Positions 1 through 9,815 are shown, counted from the stretch's first letter. The stretch: 64,000 nucleotides of DNA from Candidatus Poribacteria bacterium (GCA_022821065.1 JAJEEK010000094.1:1-64000); one strand, 5' to 3'. Numbers and translations are program-made. Notes: generated by a model not told the origin, from the letters alone.

Positions 1-1928
1 ATTATCGGTACGTTGGACGGTTAGTCGTCGATTTTGATGCATCGGGTGTTTTAGTTGCTGAATCGATTGACGCTGCAGTTAGCGGTGCATACGTCACCGA
101 TGCCCAAGGTGTTACAGATACCGGCAATGCGGAACCTTCTGCACGTGTCGTTGAAATTACCGAAGCGATACGGAATGTCGTGACCGCCAAGGACGGTAAT
201 ATCTTTGGACAAACGAGTGTCTATCTGAACGGAAACCGCGGTTCTATCCGTACAGAGGAAACAAATATCGGTAACCTAATCGCCGAGGCAAATCTTGCCG
301 CAGGGAAACGGGTTGACCCGAGCGTGGTTGTCTCTCTGAAAAACGGCGGTGGTATCCGTGCCCCAATTGGTGTAACTGCTTATGGCGAACTGCTGCCGCC
401 CCCTGCAAACGCCTTGGTCGGTAAAGCAGCAGGTCAGATTTCACAGATCGACATCGAAAATACACTCCGATTCAACAACGGCTTGACGCTTTTAACCTTA
501 AGCGCGGCGGAGCTGCTTGAAGTCATAGAACACACAGTTGCTGCCTCCGGTGGCGGCTCAACGCCAGGACGTTTCCCGCAAATCGCAGGCATGGCGTTCA
601 GTTTTGATACTTCACTGCCGGAGGGTTCAAGGGTTCAGTCGCTTGTGATTACCGACGCAGATGGAAATCCGACAGACACAATTGCCCAGAACGGTGAACT
701 GGTCGGGGACGCGGATCGCACGTTCCGAATGGTCACGATCACTTTCCTTGTCGATGGCGGAGACGACTACCCGTATGCTAATTTCCCGAATACGAACCGT
801 GTTGACCTGACTGAAATGATGACAGAGGAGCAGTCTGGTGGACAGGCGATTTTTGCTTCACCCGGTACAGAACAAGATGCGCTCGCCGAATATCTCGCAG
901 CGAATTTTGCCGCAACACCGTTTGGTATGGCGGATGTTGCAGCAGAAAACGACGAACGTATCCAAAACCTTGCATTCCGTGTTGACAGTCTGGTTGCGCC
1001 AGTGGCAGACGAGAACGCGTATGATGTCGCACTCAGCAAAGGTTTGAACATGATTAGCTTACCGCTGATGCCGAACGAACCGTACACAGCAAGTTCTTTC
1101 ATGGAAAAAATAGGGGCAACAACCGTTATTGAACTTGACTACGTTTCGCAACGGTTCATCGGATTTACCGCACATTCTAACGGGATCGGATTCCCAATTG
1201 AAGGTGGGAAAGGTTATATTGTTAACGTCACTGAAGCGAAGCGTATCAGTTTCACGGGTAGCGCGTGGCAGAATACAACTGAAGAAGCCGCAGCAGCACC
1301 GGAGTTGCTACCCGTTACTGAAAAGGGGCTGCAGCCGTCAATTCCGAAGACGTGGGCATTTGTCTTACGGGCGCAGCTTGAAGACATCAGCGGTGTGGCA
1401 CTGATTGTCTATAACGGACAGACCAAAGTCGCAGAAGCAGACGATGCGAACGGTTTCCACGCTGCTTGGGCAGACCTGAACCGTCAAGCGGTGGTCTCTG
1501 CTGGCGATACATTAACGATTGAAGTGCGCGACACAACCGGTAGCCTCATCCGCACGCTTCAGCATGAAATCAGTACGGCAGATGTCCGCCGAGCGTTCAC
1601 TGAACTCCGACTCACACCAGCAGATTTGATCCCGAAACGAACTGTACTACTTGCCAATTATCCGAACCCATTCAACCCAGAAACGTGGTTGCCCTATCAA
1701 TTGGCAAACGACGCGGAAGTTGTCATCCGTATCTATTCCGCAACTGGACAACTCGCCCGAAACATGCCCCTCGGATTCCAACGGGCGGGATACTATATCG
1801 GTAGGTCGCGAGCGGCTTATTGGGATGGACGTAATGATTTGGGTGAACGACTTGCTTCAGGGGTCTATTTCTACCAATTGAGCACCCCCGAATCATCGGC
1901 CACTCGGAAGATGGTCATCAGAAAATAG
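1..1928 (+). CDS. Secreted 5'-nucleotidase family protein, C-terminal part (5' end outside window)
   Basis: The reading frame is open from base 3, so the gene starts upstream of the window. The first residues (GRLVVDFDASG) and the EETNIGNLIAEA and LKNGGGIR motifs match the C-terminal substrate-binding domain of 5'-nucleotidase/UshA-type enzymes, which hydrolyse nucleotides outside the cytoplasm. The metallophosphatase domain would lie upstream. After this domain comes a linker region and a final ~90-residue module with NYPNPFNPETWLPY and ASGVYFYQL, typical of FlgD-like/type IX sorting-like tails, which supports secretion and surface attachment. An internal GTG at 180 is not the true start because conserved sequence continues upstream. 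A hairpin terminator follows at 1965. Family call is firm; the sorting route is inferred. Confidence 0.85.
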   Translation, partial: YRYVGRLVVDFDASGVLVAESIDAAVSGAYVTDAQGVTDTGNAEPSARVVEITEAIRNVVTAKDGNIFGQTSVYLNGNRGSIRTEETNIGNLIAEANLAAGKRVDPSVVVSLKNGGGIRAPIGVTAYGELLPPPANALVGKAAGQISQIDIENTLRFNNGLTLLTLSAAELLEVIEHTVAASGGGSTPGRFPQIAGMAFSFDTSLPEGSRVQSLVITDADGNPTDTIAQNGELVGDADRTFRMVTITFLVDGGDDYPYANFPNTNRVDLTEMMTEEQSGGQAIFASPGTEQDALAEYLAANFAATPFGMADVAAENDERIQNLAFRVDSLVAPVADENAYDVALSKGLNMISLPLMPNEPYTASSFMEKIGATTVIELDYVSQRFIGFTAHSNGIGFPIEGGKGYIVNVTEAKRISFTGSAWQNTTEEAAAAPELLPVTEKGLQPSIPKTWAFVLRAQLEDISGVALIVYNGQTKVAEADDANGFHAAWADLNRQAVVSAGDTLTIEVRDTTGSLIRTLQHEISTADVRRAFTELRLTPADLIPKRTVLLANYPNPFNPETWLPYQLANDAEVVIRIYSATGQLARNMPLGFQRAGYYIGRSRAAYWDGRNDLGERLASGVYFYQLSTPESSATRKMVIRK

Positions 1929-1964
1929 TATCATAAGACCATAGACTTACAACTACATTTATCT

Positions 1965-2006
1965 ACGGTAGTGCGAGGCATCGGTTCCCGCGCTACCGTT
2001 TTTTAA
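1965..2006 (+). terminator. Rho-independent terminator of the nucleotidase gene
   Basis: ACGGTAG (1965-1971) pairs with CTACCGT (1993-1999), with further partial GCG/CGC pairing inside, and is followed directly by a run of six T. It lies 37 bases after the nucleotidase stop codon and just before the end of the convergent sulfatase gene. Confidence 0.75.
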
Positions 2007-2017
2007 TTCGTCTCGTT

Positions 2018-3412
2018 CTACGCAGGAGACTTTCTCCATTGTCCGTCAGTGACTTGGTCTATCAGCATACGTGCTTTTTGGCTTGCACGAACCTGTTTTT
2101 CGATTTCAACAGGGTCCCAGTCTGCTAACAGTTGTGCCTCAAGTTCTCGGTAAATCGTTTGATATGCTTCGTCGTTGGCGAGATTCCGAAATTCACCCGG
2201 GTCTTCGGCAATGTCGTAAAGTTCTGGTGGGTCGCCGAGGCTATAGTTGAATTTATATTGCCCCTTCCGCAGCATCGCCATGGGCCGTTGAACGCCGTGT
2301 GCGAGGTATTCGGAGAACGCGAAATCTTTCCAATCGCTTTAAGGTAAAAGACTGTTTCCATCCAACTGACTTAAGGAATTTGCTCCGGCAATATCAACAA
2401 ACGTCGCTGTCAGATCTACGAGCGAAACCACTTCATCAATGCGCTTGCCTGCGGATAGTCGGTCAGGGAACATGATTTGTAGTGGAACCCGCGCAGATGC
2501 TTCATAGAAATTCGATTTCCGCCACATGCCGTGTTCACCGTTCATTTCACCGTGATCGCTGGTATAGATAACGACGGTATTCTCCAACTGCTCAGTCTCT
2601 TCAAGTGTTCTGAGTAGGTTGCCAATCTTTTCGTCGAGGTAGGTAATCAACCCGTAATAGCCTGCTCTCCCACGACGCACGAGTTCTTCTGGAAAGTCAA
2701 CACACCCGAACATGCATCGCATCCGTTGGTAGACGGGATGCTGGTTTTCGAGGTGTCCCTCTGGAATGTCGGGAAGATCAATCTCATCAAGCGGATAGAG
2801 GTCCCAAAACCGTTGTGGCACGACGAGCGGGAAATGCGGCGCTATAAACGAGACGTTGAGTGCCCACGGTTGTTCCTTCCGAGCGGGGTCTCGAAGATAC
2901 GTTAGTGCCTCTGCTTCTGCGAGGTCATCAATTTCGATTTCTGTAGTTGTTCCCGAGCGTGCCTGTGCGAGTCCTTGCCATGGACGTTTTGCTGATGGCG
3001 TGCCGTCATCCCAGTCTGTAAGTCCGTGTTGTCGTTCTGCGTGTAGATCGCGGGCGAGTTGTGCGCGAAATCCGTGGAGCTGATCCATGCCACCGAAGTG
3101 CTGTTTTCCAGAGAGGACGACATCGTAGCCTGCTGCGCGTAGACTATGTGCCCATGTAACCGCATCTGGACGCAAGGGCGCAGCGTTGTCCCACGCGCCG
3201 ATTTTATGGATATACTGACCCGTCATAAACGACATCCGAGACGGCATACAAAGCGGTGAATTGCAGTAAGCGTTGTTAAAGGTGACACCTTCTTCCGCGA
3301 GCCTGTCCATGTAAGGTGTCTGGACGAGCGGATGTCCATAGGGACCGCTGTACATCGGCGCGTGCTCGTCTGACATGATGATGAGGAGATTGGGATGTTG
3401 TTTTGCGGGCAT
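2018..3412 (-). pseudogene. Sulfatase interrupted by an in-frame TAA
   Basis: The N-terminal part (3412 to 2342) is a typical type I sulfatase: metal-binding SDEH near residue 14, the formylglycine signature C55-M-P-S-R59, and the later TSDHGEMNGEHG motif. The frame stops at TAA (2339-2341) straight after GNSLLP. The same frame continues without a shift as SDWKDFAFSEYLAHG and then 87 more residues including PPELYDIAEDPGEFRNLA, the normal sulfatase C-terminus. In relatives SLLP is usually followed by LL-x-G before the SDW block, so a few residues seem to be missing at the stop; a small deletion that created the stop is the simplest reading. TAA argues against selenocysteine. An assembly error cannot be excluded. 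Confidence 0.8.
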
Positions 3413-3673
3413 GGTGTTCCTATATCATGAGAAAATTGCCAATTTCCTCTAAGATACCATCTCTTTTACACACTGTCAAGAGAAAACAACAGGTTTTTTT
3501 TTACCAGAATACAGTTGTCTCCAGCAATATCAGTATGTAGCGAGTTCCCATAAAATCCGAAAAACATTGACACCCACTGCAAATCTTGATAAAATGTACA
3601 ACAAGTTCGTGAAAATCGCTGTGCGGTGATTCTCTTAGTGAACTTTGGCATATCGCGAAGAAGGAGGAAAACC

Positions 3674-3976
3674 GTGTCAGTTACAACAAAAAAATGGGTA
3701 CTTGATACTGTTGAGAAATTATCTGTCTCTGAGATAGAAGAATTGAAGCATTACTTGGAATACCTCGTCTGGAAATCGCAAACGCCAACAAGAACTTTAG
3801 GAAACCCGAAAGATTTGCCGAAACTTGACCGAAGAGGTCAACCCAGACAAATTTTAGCAGCCATTAACAAATCACACGATGTAACAGCGGAAGACGCAGC
3901 GGCTTTGCTACACTCAATTAAAGAAGGAGAGATTCCAATGCGCTTTGACTCCGACTTTTTGAGGAAACAAAAATAG
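3674..3976 (+). CDS. Small antitoxin-like protein, unknown function
   Basis: A 100-residue protein starting at GTG 3674, chosen because AAGGAGG (3661-3667) lies six bases upstream; the frame is open further upstream without a ribosome site. The N-terminal half is helical (residues near WVLDTVEKLSVSEIEELKHYLEYL). The C-terminal part (DVTAEDAAALLHSIKEGEIPMRFDSDF) resembles the tails of small antitoxin-type or addiction-module proteins. No toxin-like partner lies beside it: the next gene is an unrelated anchored repeat protein. The antitoxin idea is therefore only a resemblance. Confidence 0.55.
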   Translation: MSVTTKKWVLDTVEKLSVSEIEELKHYLEYLVWKSQTPTRTLGNPKDLPKLDRRGQPRQILAAINKSHDVTAEDAAALLHSIKEGEIPMRFDSDFLRKQK

Positions 3977-4029
3977 CCGTCAACGGAGCGGCCTACTTAT
4001 AGTAACAAAATGTTTATAGGAGGATGCAA

Positions 4030-4572
4030 ATGAAAGAGAAATTAGCCAAAGCAACGTATATGTGTGTTGGTGCGCTCATTGCGTTCACTGCTTACTTGTT
4101 GGGAAATGCGAACGATAACATTAACGCGCAGCCTCAACTCCAATTGCCAGTCATTGATAAAATTGTTGTTCGGCAGCTAGAAATTGTTGATGCCCAAGGT
4201 AAGATTATCGCAGTCTTGGGAAAGCGCGACTTAGCAGTGGGTATGAGCGACATCCTCCGCGTTTATGATGGAGCAGGGAGGTCAGTTATTGCTTTTGGTC
4301 AGGACGCTAATGGAGGTATTGCTGCCATTTTTGGCAAAGAAGGAAAAAGTCGAGCTAGCTTAGGCATTGATACCGATGGTGATGGTGGTGTTGTAGAAGT
4401 TCTTGGCAAAGAGGGAGGCCAAGCTTTATTACTTACTGATAGGAATGGAGGAACAATTGCTGCCCTCAACAAAGGCAACCAAGTTGTCCTCCAAATTGGG
4501 GTTACTCATACAGGTGCCGGTACAATTAGCACAAGGGACAAATTCGGGTACATAACGGGGAGTGTGCCTTAA
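4030..4572 (+). CDS. Membrane-anchored repeat protein, unknown function
   Basis: A 180-residue protein beginning at ATG 4030, six bases after AGGAGG (4018-4023); the in-frame ATG at 4024 abuts that site and is too close. An N-terminal hydrophobic segment (residues about 6-24) suggests a signal anchor. The rest is a series of short beta repeats of the form D-x-x-G-x-x-x-A-x-x-G (VDAQGKIIAVLG, YDGAGRSVIAFG, KEGKSRASLG, TDRNGGTIAALN), which probably stack as a beta structure on the outer face of the membrane. No enzymatic motif is visible. It is transcribed in the same direction as the antitoxin-like gene 53 bases upstream. Confidence 0.65.
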   Translation: MKEKLAKATYMCVGALIAFTAYLLGNANDNINAQPQLQLPVIDKIVVRQLEIVDAQGKIIAVLGKRDLAVGMSDILRVYDGAGRSVIAFGQDANGGIAAIFGKEGKSRASLGIDTDGDGGVVEVLGKEGGQALLLTDRNGGTIAALNKGNQVVLQIGVTHTGAGTISTRDKFGYITGSVP

Positions 4573-4684
4573 GGTGTAAAGGTAGTACAACTTCCGCCCA
4601 CATTTCCTCTACCCATGGAACACCATGGAGCAGGTTTCGCGTTTCATTAACTACATATCTTGGTAGGTAAAATGTCAATACAAC

Positions 4685-5833
4685 CTAATTGGGCAATTGT
4701 TTATTTTTTGCCAAAGTTTCTCTTACCAGTTTTCTGGTTATCATAGGTTTGTGAACATCAAATGCCCAGAAAAGTTGATTTGCCAACTTCTCTACAACGT
4801 TTATCAACTTTTCGTTTTCCATAAGATGATGCGGCAGACATTGTGTAGATGCTAAAACATCTGAATCAACACATTCCCGTGATGAATACGGTTGATCTTC
4901 ATAATACATAAGTTTTTCACCAGAAACCTGGCATAATTCCGTTTTGACTTCAAGGTTTCCGAGGTAATCACATTTCTTGTACAAAGACCTCGCGTACTTA
5001 ATTGTAGAACCAATTCTCCCAACAATATAAGAAAAAGTAAGGAGTTCTCCGTCTCGTTGTGATCTCAGCATATTGCCCCTATAATAGACAATACCATGAT
5101 CGTTTAATTCCAAGTAAGTAAGATTATCTCTCGTTCCGGTCAAACAACAGGTTCCTCCCGGAACTCTTCTCACTGGTGATGGTTCTACTTTCGGTACCAG
5201 TACTCCCGTTACTATCTCATAAATATCTTCTGTCGTAATAACAGGTCGGTAGGGAAATACAGGTTCAACAATCACTTTAACATACGGTTCGTTTGCAGCG
5301 CAGAGGGATTCCGTTCTTTTCTCAATTCGCGTGAGAATTTGGTGGGCGACTACCTGTGAATCTTCTCGGCGTTTGAGCATATACGCTATTCGGTCTATAT
5401 CTGCAAACTCATAGGGTTGTGTAATGCTGCCCGTACGAATATAGGTTTTCGTTGACTTTGAAATAGCGTGGGGAGCTTGGACGCTCTCATCAACACGAAT
5501 CACAACAACCACATTGTTGGAATTAGGCACATCAAGGATTATAACTTCGGGCATAACTGCTGGGTGAATACCAGTGAGCGAGCTTTGCTGGATTTGCTCC
5601 TCAATTCCCGCTTTCTGGGGGATGCCTTGAATTGGAAAATTGACCTTGTTGTTTGTTTGATCTGCCTCTACCCCTATGACAAAAATCCCACCCAATGTAT
5701 TTGCAAAAGATGACACAATTTTAGGAATATTCGTAATCTTTCGCTTATACTCTACGCGAACGCCTTCTGGGAACTCGCGGCAAAAATCTTCGACATCTGC
5801 AAATGTGATTTCGTCTTTTGATTTGGTAAACAC
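4685..5833 (-). CDS. AlbA_2 / Schlafen-type putative DNA-binding protein
   Basis: A 382-residue protein. Residues 8-150 carry the AlbA_2 (Schlafen AAA_4, PF04326-like) pattern: RVEYKRKI, then SSFANTLGGIFVIGVEAD, and later KTYIRTGSITQPY. Such domains bind nucleic acid and occur in transcription regulators and in defence- or stress-linked proteins. The C-terminal ~220 residues are unassigned, with several cysteines and a region rich in aromatic residues. It is the last gene of a minus-strand unit, 39 bases after the TPR gene, which is itself coupled to an FRG gene. A common role for the three is inferred from order only. Confidence 0.75.
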   Translation of the reverse strand: MFTKSKDEITFADVEDFCREFPEGVRVEYKRKITNIPKIVSSFANTLGGIFVIGVEADQTNNKVNFPIQGIPQKAGIEEQIQQSSLTGIHPAVMPEVIILDVPNSNNVVVVIRVDESVQAPHAISKSTKTYIRTGSITQPYEFADIDRIAYMLKRREDSQVVAHQILTRIEKRTESLCAANEPYVKVIVEPVFPYRPVITTEDIYEIVTGVLVPKVEPSPVRRVPGGTCCLTGTRDNLTYLELNDHGIVYYRGNMLRSQRDGELLTFSYIVGRIGSTIKYARSLYKKCDYLGNLEVKTELCQVSGEKLMYYEDQPYSSRECVDSDVLASTQCLPHHLMENEKLINVVEKLANQLFWAFDVHKPMITRKLVRETLAKNKQLPN

Positions 5834-5872
5834 AACTATTCTGTCCTTATGCCCCGTAACCTAAATTGCTGA

Positions 5873-7270
5873 TCAAGAAATGGTTGGGTGGTGTTCAATT
5901 CCGCTTTGTCCATAGAACAAGTCCTCTCCCATGTGATGAGTTGAAGAACGTGCTTCTTGTTCTGGAAACATTGCGGTAATGTCTTTAAATAAGAGCGGTT
6001 CAATTCCAGAAGGTGGCTGAAATCGATTTTCCTCCATAGATGGAGTAGAGACGTATTCGTGCTGTGTCAACACCGCAGCAATATCTTCCGGCAGCGTGAC
6101 CTCATTTCGCCGTTCAAAGTCTGCAAGGCTATCGTAACCTTTACGAAACAACGCATAAATATCTAATCCGTTTTTCTTTGCATAAGTTAGATCTTCTTTA
6201 GCCTTCTCCCATTCCTGTTGGGACAACCAAGCCCTAGCGCGGGTGTAATAGACCTGAACATAATCGGGTTTTAATTTTAATGCCTTTGCATAATTCGCAA
6301 GAGCCATGTCAAAATTACCCTGGAGAAAATAAACAAAACCGCGAAAGTGATAGGCATGTGCATCATTTGGACTCAATTTTATTGCCGTGTTATAGTTTGC
6401 AATAGCAGAATCAAAATCACCTTGGAAAAAATAAACATCGCCGAGTTTACGATAGGGATAGGCATCGTTGGGATTCAGTTCTATCGCCTTGCTATAGTTC
6501 ACAATAGCAGAATCAAAGTCGCGTTTACCGCTGTAGGCGTTGCCAAGATCAATGTAAGCACCAGTATATTTAGGATCAAGTTCTATCGCCTTGGTATAGT
6601 CTATAATTGCCCTGTCAAACTCGCGTTTCAGACCGTAAACGTGACCACGACTATAATAAAATTGGGAACAATCAGGTTTGATATGTATTGCCTTATCAAA
6701 ATCTACGATAGCGAGCTCAATTTCACGTTTGACAGCATAAGTGTTGCCGCGATGGTAATACACCTCAGCAAGTTGCCGGTTTCGTCTTATCGCGTTATTA
6801 TAGTCTTCAATAGCGAGGTCAATTTCGCCTACACTGGCGTAAGCAATACCGCGCTTAATATAGGCATTCGTATAATCTGGATTCAGTTTTATTGCAGTGT
6901 TGTAATCTTCAATCGCCAAATCAACCTCGCCTTTGGTGACATAAGCGTTGCCACGATGGTAATAGGCTTCCGGGTAGTCCCAATCGTAGCTGCGGCTCCT
7001 GTGTATCGCGGTGGTAAAATCCTTAATTGCTTTGTCAATTTCACCTTTTGCCGTATAAACAATCCCCCGGCCGCAATACGCTTCATGAGGTTTTCGGGTG
7101 AGACTTGTTGCCTCGGTATAGTCTGCAATCGCCAAGTCAAACTTGCCCATTTTCCGATAAACCTCGCCGCGGTGGAGGTATGCGATGACGAAATTAGGTC
7201 TTTGTTCAATGGCTCTACTGAAGTGCTTGATAGCCTTTTCATAATGTGCTCGCTTCTTCTGGCTAACCAT
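5873..7270 (-). CDS. TPR repeat protein
   Basis: A 465-residue cytoplasmic protein (no signal peptide) made of about ten tandem 34-residue tetratricopeptide repeats from residue 10 to about 370, with the usual A-Y-x-x-R-G-x-x-Y and A-I-x-D-Y-x-x-A-I-x-L spacing (for example YHRGNAYVTKGEVDLAIEDY). A non-repeat tail of ~95 residues follows. TPRs are protein-protein scaffolds. The start ATG at 7270 overlaps the last eight bases of the upstream FRG gene, pointing to translational coupling. The repeats are more alike to each other than is usual, suggesting recent internal duplication. Confidence 0.85.
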   Translation of the reverse strand: MVSQKKRAHYEKAIKHFSRAIEQRPNFVIAYLHRGEVYRKMGKFDLAIADYTEATSLTRKPHEAYCGRGIVYTAKGEIDKAIKDFTTAIHRSRSYDWDYPEAYYHRGNAYVTKGEVDLAIEDYNTAIKLNPDYTNAYIKRGIAYASVGEIDLAIEDYNNAIRRNRQLAEVYYHRGNTYAVKREIELAIVDFDKAIHIKPDCSQFYYSRGHVYGLKREFDRAIIDYTKAIELDPKYTGAYIDLGNAYSGKRDFDSAIVNYSKAIELNPNDAYPYRKLGDVYFFQGDFDSAIANYNTAIKLSPNDAHAYHFRGFVYFLQGNFDMALANYAKALKLKPDYVQVYYTRARAWLSQQEWEKAKEDLTYAKKNGLDIYALFRKGYDSLADFERRNEVTLPEDIAAVLTQHEYVSTPSMEENRFQPPSGIEPLLFKDITAMFPEQEARSSTHHMGEDLFYGQSGIEHHPTIS

Positions 7271-7982
7271 TTTCTGAATCTCCTTTTTGTGCCTCGGCTG
7301 CCCCCATATAAAAATCTACACAAGCCTCTAAATGGACATCTTGATTTTTAATAAATCCATGCAGGTCGTTGTAGACCCTTTCGGCAGAGACATCGTGATA
7401 TCTCTCCAGATGTTTACGTATCGGCTTTTTGAGGTCCGCTGGAATACTGATAACATCGTCCTCGTTAGGAAAAATAAAGCCATCCGGATGCCTAACAAAT
7501 ACACTCTTTTGAGCAATAACCCGATTTATCGGTTCATAAGGTTCTGCGATGTAGCGATCTATTAGTTCTTTTTCTTGCAAGATAATCCTGCCATCTTTGC
7601 TAAGGGACTCTTCACGGTCACAAATCATAAAGAGGGCGATGAGATAATCCGTTGTGAAATCTATGAGGTTGGTCTTACCACCGTAGTGTTGGATTTCAGC
7701 GAGAATTTCAAAATCTTGAACTGTTTTTCGGAAAAATCTTCTTGCCGCACTCAACATTGCTTCCTGAACAACCTCTATATCAAAGTGTTCTGCTTCAACG
7801 TCAAAGTCCGCGCGTTCAAGGAAATCTCGATAAAGTTTTGAGGAGACCTTCCCATAATAAGGATCTTCGCAATAGTGCTCAGGCTCACCTCGATAGAGAT
7901 ATTCTCCAGTATCGGTTTTTTCTTCTATTTTACGGAGTATTTCATCAACTGTACTTGGCTCGTTTGGTTTTTCTTTGTCCAT
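7263..7982 (-). CDS. FRG domain protein
   Basis: A 239-residue protein with the FRG domain: YLYRGEPEHY near residue 28 and AEIQHYGGKTNLIDFTTDYLIALF near residue 95. FRG (PF08867-like) domains are named for their conserved F/Y-R-G motif; their biochemical role is not established, and they are often found with accessory or defence-type genes. The 5' neighbour is on the other strand, so this is the first gene of the FRG-TPR-AlbA_2 unit and overlaps the TPR gene by eight bases (ATGGTTAG). No membrane segment or nuclease motif is evident. Confidence 0.8.
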   Translation of the reverse strand: MDKEKPNEPSTVDEILRKIEEKTDTGEYLYRGEPEHYCEDPYYGKVSSKLYRDFLERADFDVEAEHFDIEVVQEAMLSAARRFFRKTVQDFEILAEIQHYGGKTNLIDFTTDYLIALFMICDREESLSKDGRIILQEKELIDRYIAEPYEPINRVIAQKSVFVRHPDGFIFPNEDDVISIPADLKKPIRKHLERYHDVSAERVYNDLHGFIKNQDVHLEACVDFYMGAAEAQKGDSENG

Positions 7983-8069
7983 TCACTTTCCTTTGTAATC
8001 GCAATGCTGTTTAAAAGAATAACATGTTTCGTAAGGCATGTCAACTGAATTTAATCAAGTCATGCTCAG

Positions 8070-8096
8070 TCGCGATAAGGAAATCGCTCCTACAAA
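8070..8096. repeat. REP-like palindrome (family D)
   Basis: TCGCGATAAGGAAATCGCTC followed by CTACA, an imperfect palindrome of the same family as 28395-28419, 30195-30219 and the tandem units inside the Bax1 gene (42865-42999). It lies between the FRG gene start and the sulfatase start. Confidence 0.6.
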
Positions 8097-8164
8097 ACTC
8101 TTGAATTATTCTTTGTAAAGTGCTATGCTGATTTCATCAACAAATACAACACAAAGGAAACAGT

Positions 8165-9679
8165 ATGGCAACCGAAACCAGACCTAATATCTTACTTATC
8201 ACCAGCGACCAGCAGCATTGGAATACTTTGGGATGCCTCAACCGCGAAATACAGACACCTCACTTAGATGCATTGGCACAGCAAGGAACGCTTTTTAATA
8301 GAGCGTATTGCCCGAATCCTACTTGCACGCCGACACGCGCATCTATTATCACGGGAAAGTATCCGAGCCAACATGGTGCTTGGTCGCTCGGCACGAAACT
8401 CTCTGAAGATGAGCACACCGTCGGTGAAGACTTTACAGATGCAGGCTATCGGACTGCCTTGGTGGGAAAGGCACATTTCCAACCACTCCACGGCACCGAG
8501 GAATTTCCATCTCTCGAATCCTATCCGATCCTCCAAGATTTGGATTTCTGGCGGAGTTTCAACGAGCCGTTCTACGGATTTGAACACGTCGAACTGGCAC
8601 GTAATCACGCTGACGAAGCACACGTTGGACAGCATTATGCTATCTGGATGGAAGAAAATGGGTGCACCAATTGGCGGGATTATTTCGCGCCACCGACAGG
8701 GAACGCACGGGGTCAACGCCGAAAGTGGCCGATCCCAGAAGAGTATCATTACGATACATGGATTGCGGAGCGTACGAACGCGCTCATGGAAACGTATCAG
8801 CAAAACGGTGAGAACTTCTTCCTTTGGGCAAGTTTCTTTGATCCGCACCCGAAATATCTCGTCCCAGAGCCGTGGGATACGATGTATGATCCCACAGAAT
8901 TGACGGTTCCATCCGTGAAGGAAGGTGAACACGATAACAATCCGCTGCACTTCCAATTAACACAGCAGCGAAAGCCCGATTTCTCTGCTTGGCGTGAAAG
9001 CGGAAAGGGGGTCCACGGTTTCAGTTCACATTTGCGGGATCGGGAGGAACTCGCTAAAGATATTGCCGTCTACTACGGAATGGTGAGCCTGATGGATAAA
9101 TACATCGGGAAAATCATGGCGAAGCTGGATGAATTGGGACTTGCAGATAACACCTTGGTTGTGTTCACATCCGACCATGGGCATTTTTACGGACAACACG
9201 GTCTCATTGCGAAAGGTGCATTCCATTACGAAGATGTGATTCGGGTGCCCTTCATCGCGCGGTATCCGGGTGTTGTGCCTGCAGGACAGCAGTCAGAGGC
9301 GTTGCAGACGCTGGTGGATTTAGCACCGACATTCCTCAGTGCCACCGGTATTGATATTCCGCGCCCGATGACAGGTGTAGATCAGATGCCGGTCTGGTCG
9401 GGACAAGCAGAACAGGCACGCGATCATATCATCGTCGAAAACCGTCATGAACCGACAACGGTACACGTCAAAACCTACGTTGATGATCGGTATAAACTGA
9501 CGGTTTATTACAATCGGGAGTACGGTGAGTTGTTTGATCTGAAAGAAGATCCTGGAGAGATCAATAATCTCTGGAATTCGGCTGAACACACGGCATTGAA
9601 GGCAGAGATGGTCATGAAGTTGTTGTTCGCGGAGATGGGAAAAGAGCCGTTGTGGATGCCGCGAACTTCGGGGGCATGA
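8165..9679 (+). CDS. Type I sulfatase (arylsulfatase family)
   Basis: A complete 504-residue sulfatase. It shows the N-terminal metal-site motif TSDQQ (residues 13-17), the sulfatase signature C54-T-P-T-R58 with the cysteine that is converted to formylglycine, PSQHG, and FTSDHGHFYGQHG in the C-terminal half, as well as the C-terminal YDREYGELFDLKEDPGE-like block. The family hydrolyses sulfate esters on glycans or small molecules. There is no clear signal peptide, so it may act in the cytoplasm on imported sulfated sugars. It stands alone on the plus strand. It is distinct from the broken sulfatase at 2018-3412. Confidence 0.92.
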   Translation: MATETRPNILLITSDQQHWNTLGCLNREIQTPHLDALAQQGTLFNRAYCPNPTCTPTRASIITGKYPSQHGAWSLGTKLSEDEHTVGEDFTDAGYRTALVGKAHFQPLHGTEEFPSLESYPILQDLDFWRSFNEPFYGFEHVELARNHADEAHVGQHYAIWMEENGCTNWRDYFAPPTGNARGQRRKWPIPEEYHYDTWIAERTNALMETYQQNGENFFLWASFFDPHPKYLVPEPWDTMYDPTELTVPSVKEGEHDNNPLHFQLTQQRKPDFSAWRESGKGVHGFSSHLRDREELAKDIAVYYGMVSLMDKYIGKIMAKLDELGLADNTLVVFTSDHGHFYGQHGLIAKGAFHYEDVIRVPFIARYPGVVPAGQQSEALQTLVDLAPTFLSATGIDIPRPMTGVDQMPVWSGQAEQARDHIIVENRHEPTTVHVKTYVDDRYKLTVYYNREYGELFDLKEDPGEINNLWNSAEHTALKAEMVMKLLFAEMGKEPLWMPRTSGA

Positions 9680-9750
9680 CATCCTACATAGATACAGTTC
9701 CTGCGTACTCAAGAAGTTTTTGAAATCTTCAAGGTTTCCGTACAAAATTC

Positions 9751-9778
9751 GGTGCGGTTGCAAACTGCACCTACGGGG
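9751..9778. repeat. Dispersed palindrome (family C)
   Basis: GGTGCGGTTGCAAACTGCAC followed by CTACGGGG. Related copies at 22584-22613 and 33313-33339, the latter inside a coding region. It lies in the short convergent gap between the sulfatase and the PhyH gene, where the hairpin could also act as a terminator. Confidence 0.6.
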
Positions 9779-9815
9779 CTTAGGAACATGAAGCCGTATC
9801 TACCGGTTTTGAGAT

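Noticed and set aside
2339..2341. Stop-codon recoding in the sulfatase
   Set aside because: The codon is TAA, not TGA, no hairpin follows, and expected residues are missing around it, which fits a deletion better.
6347..7351. 334-residue open frame on the plus strand opposite the TPR gene
   Set aside because: It mirrors the repeated codons of the TPR gene, has no ribosome site and no recognisable domain; an antisense shadow.
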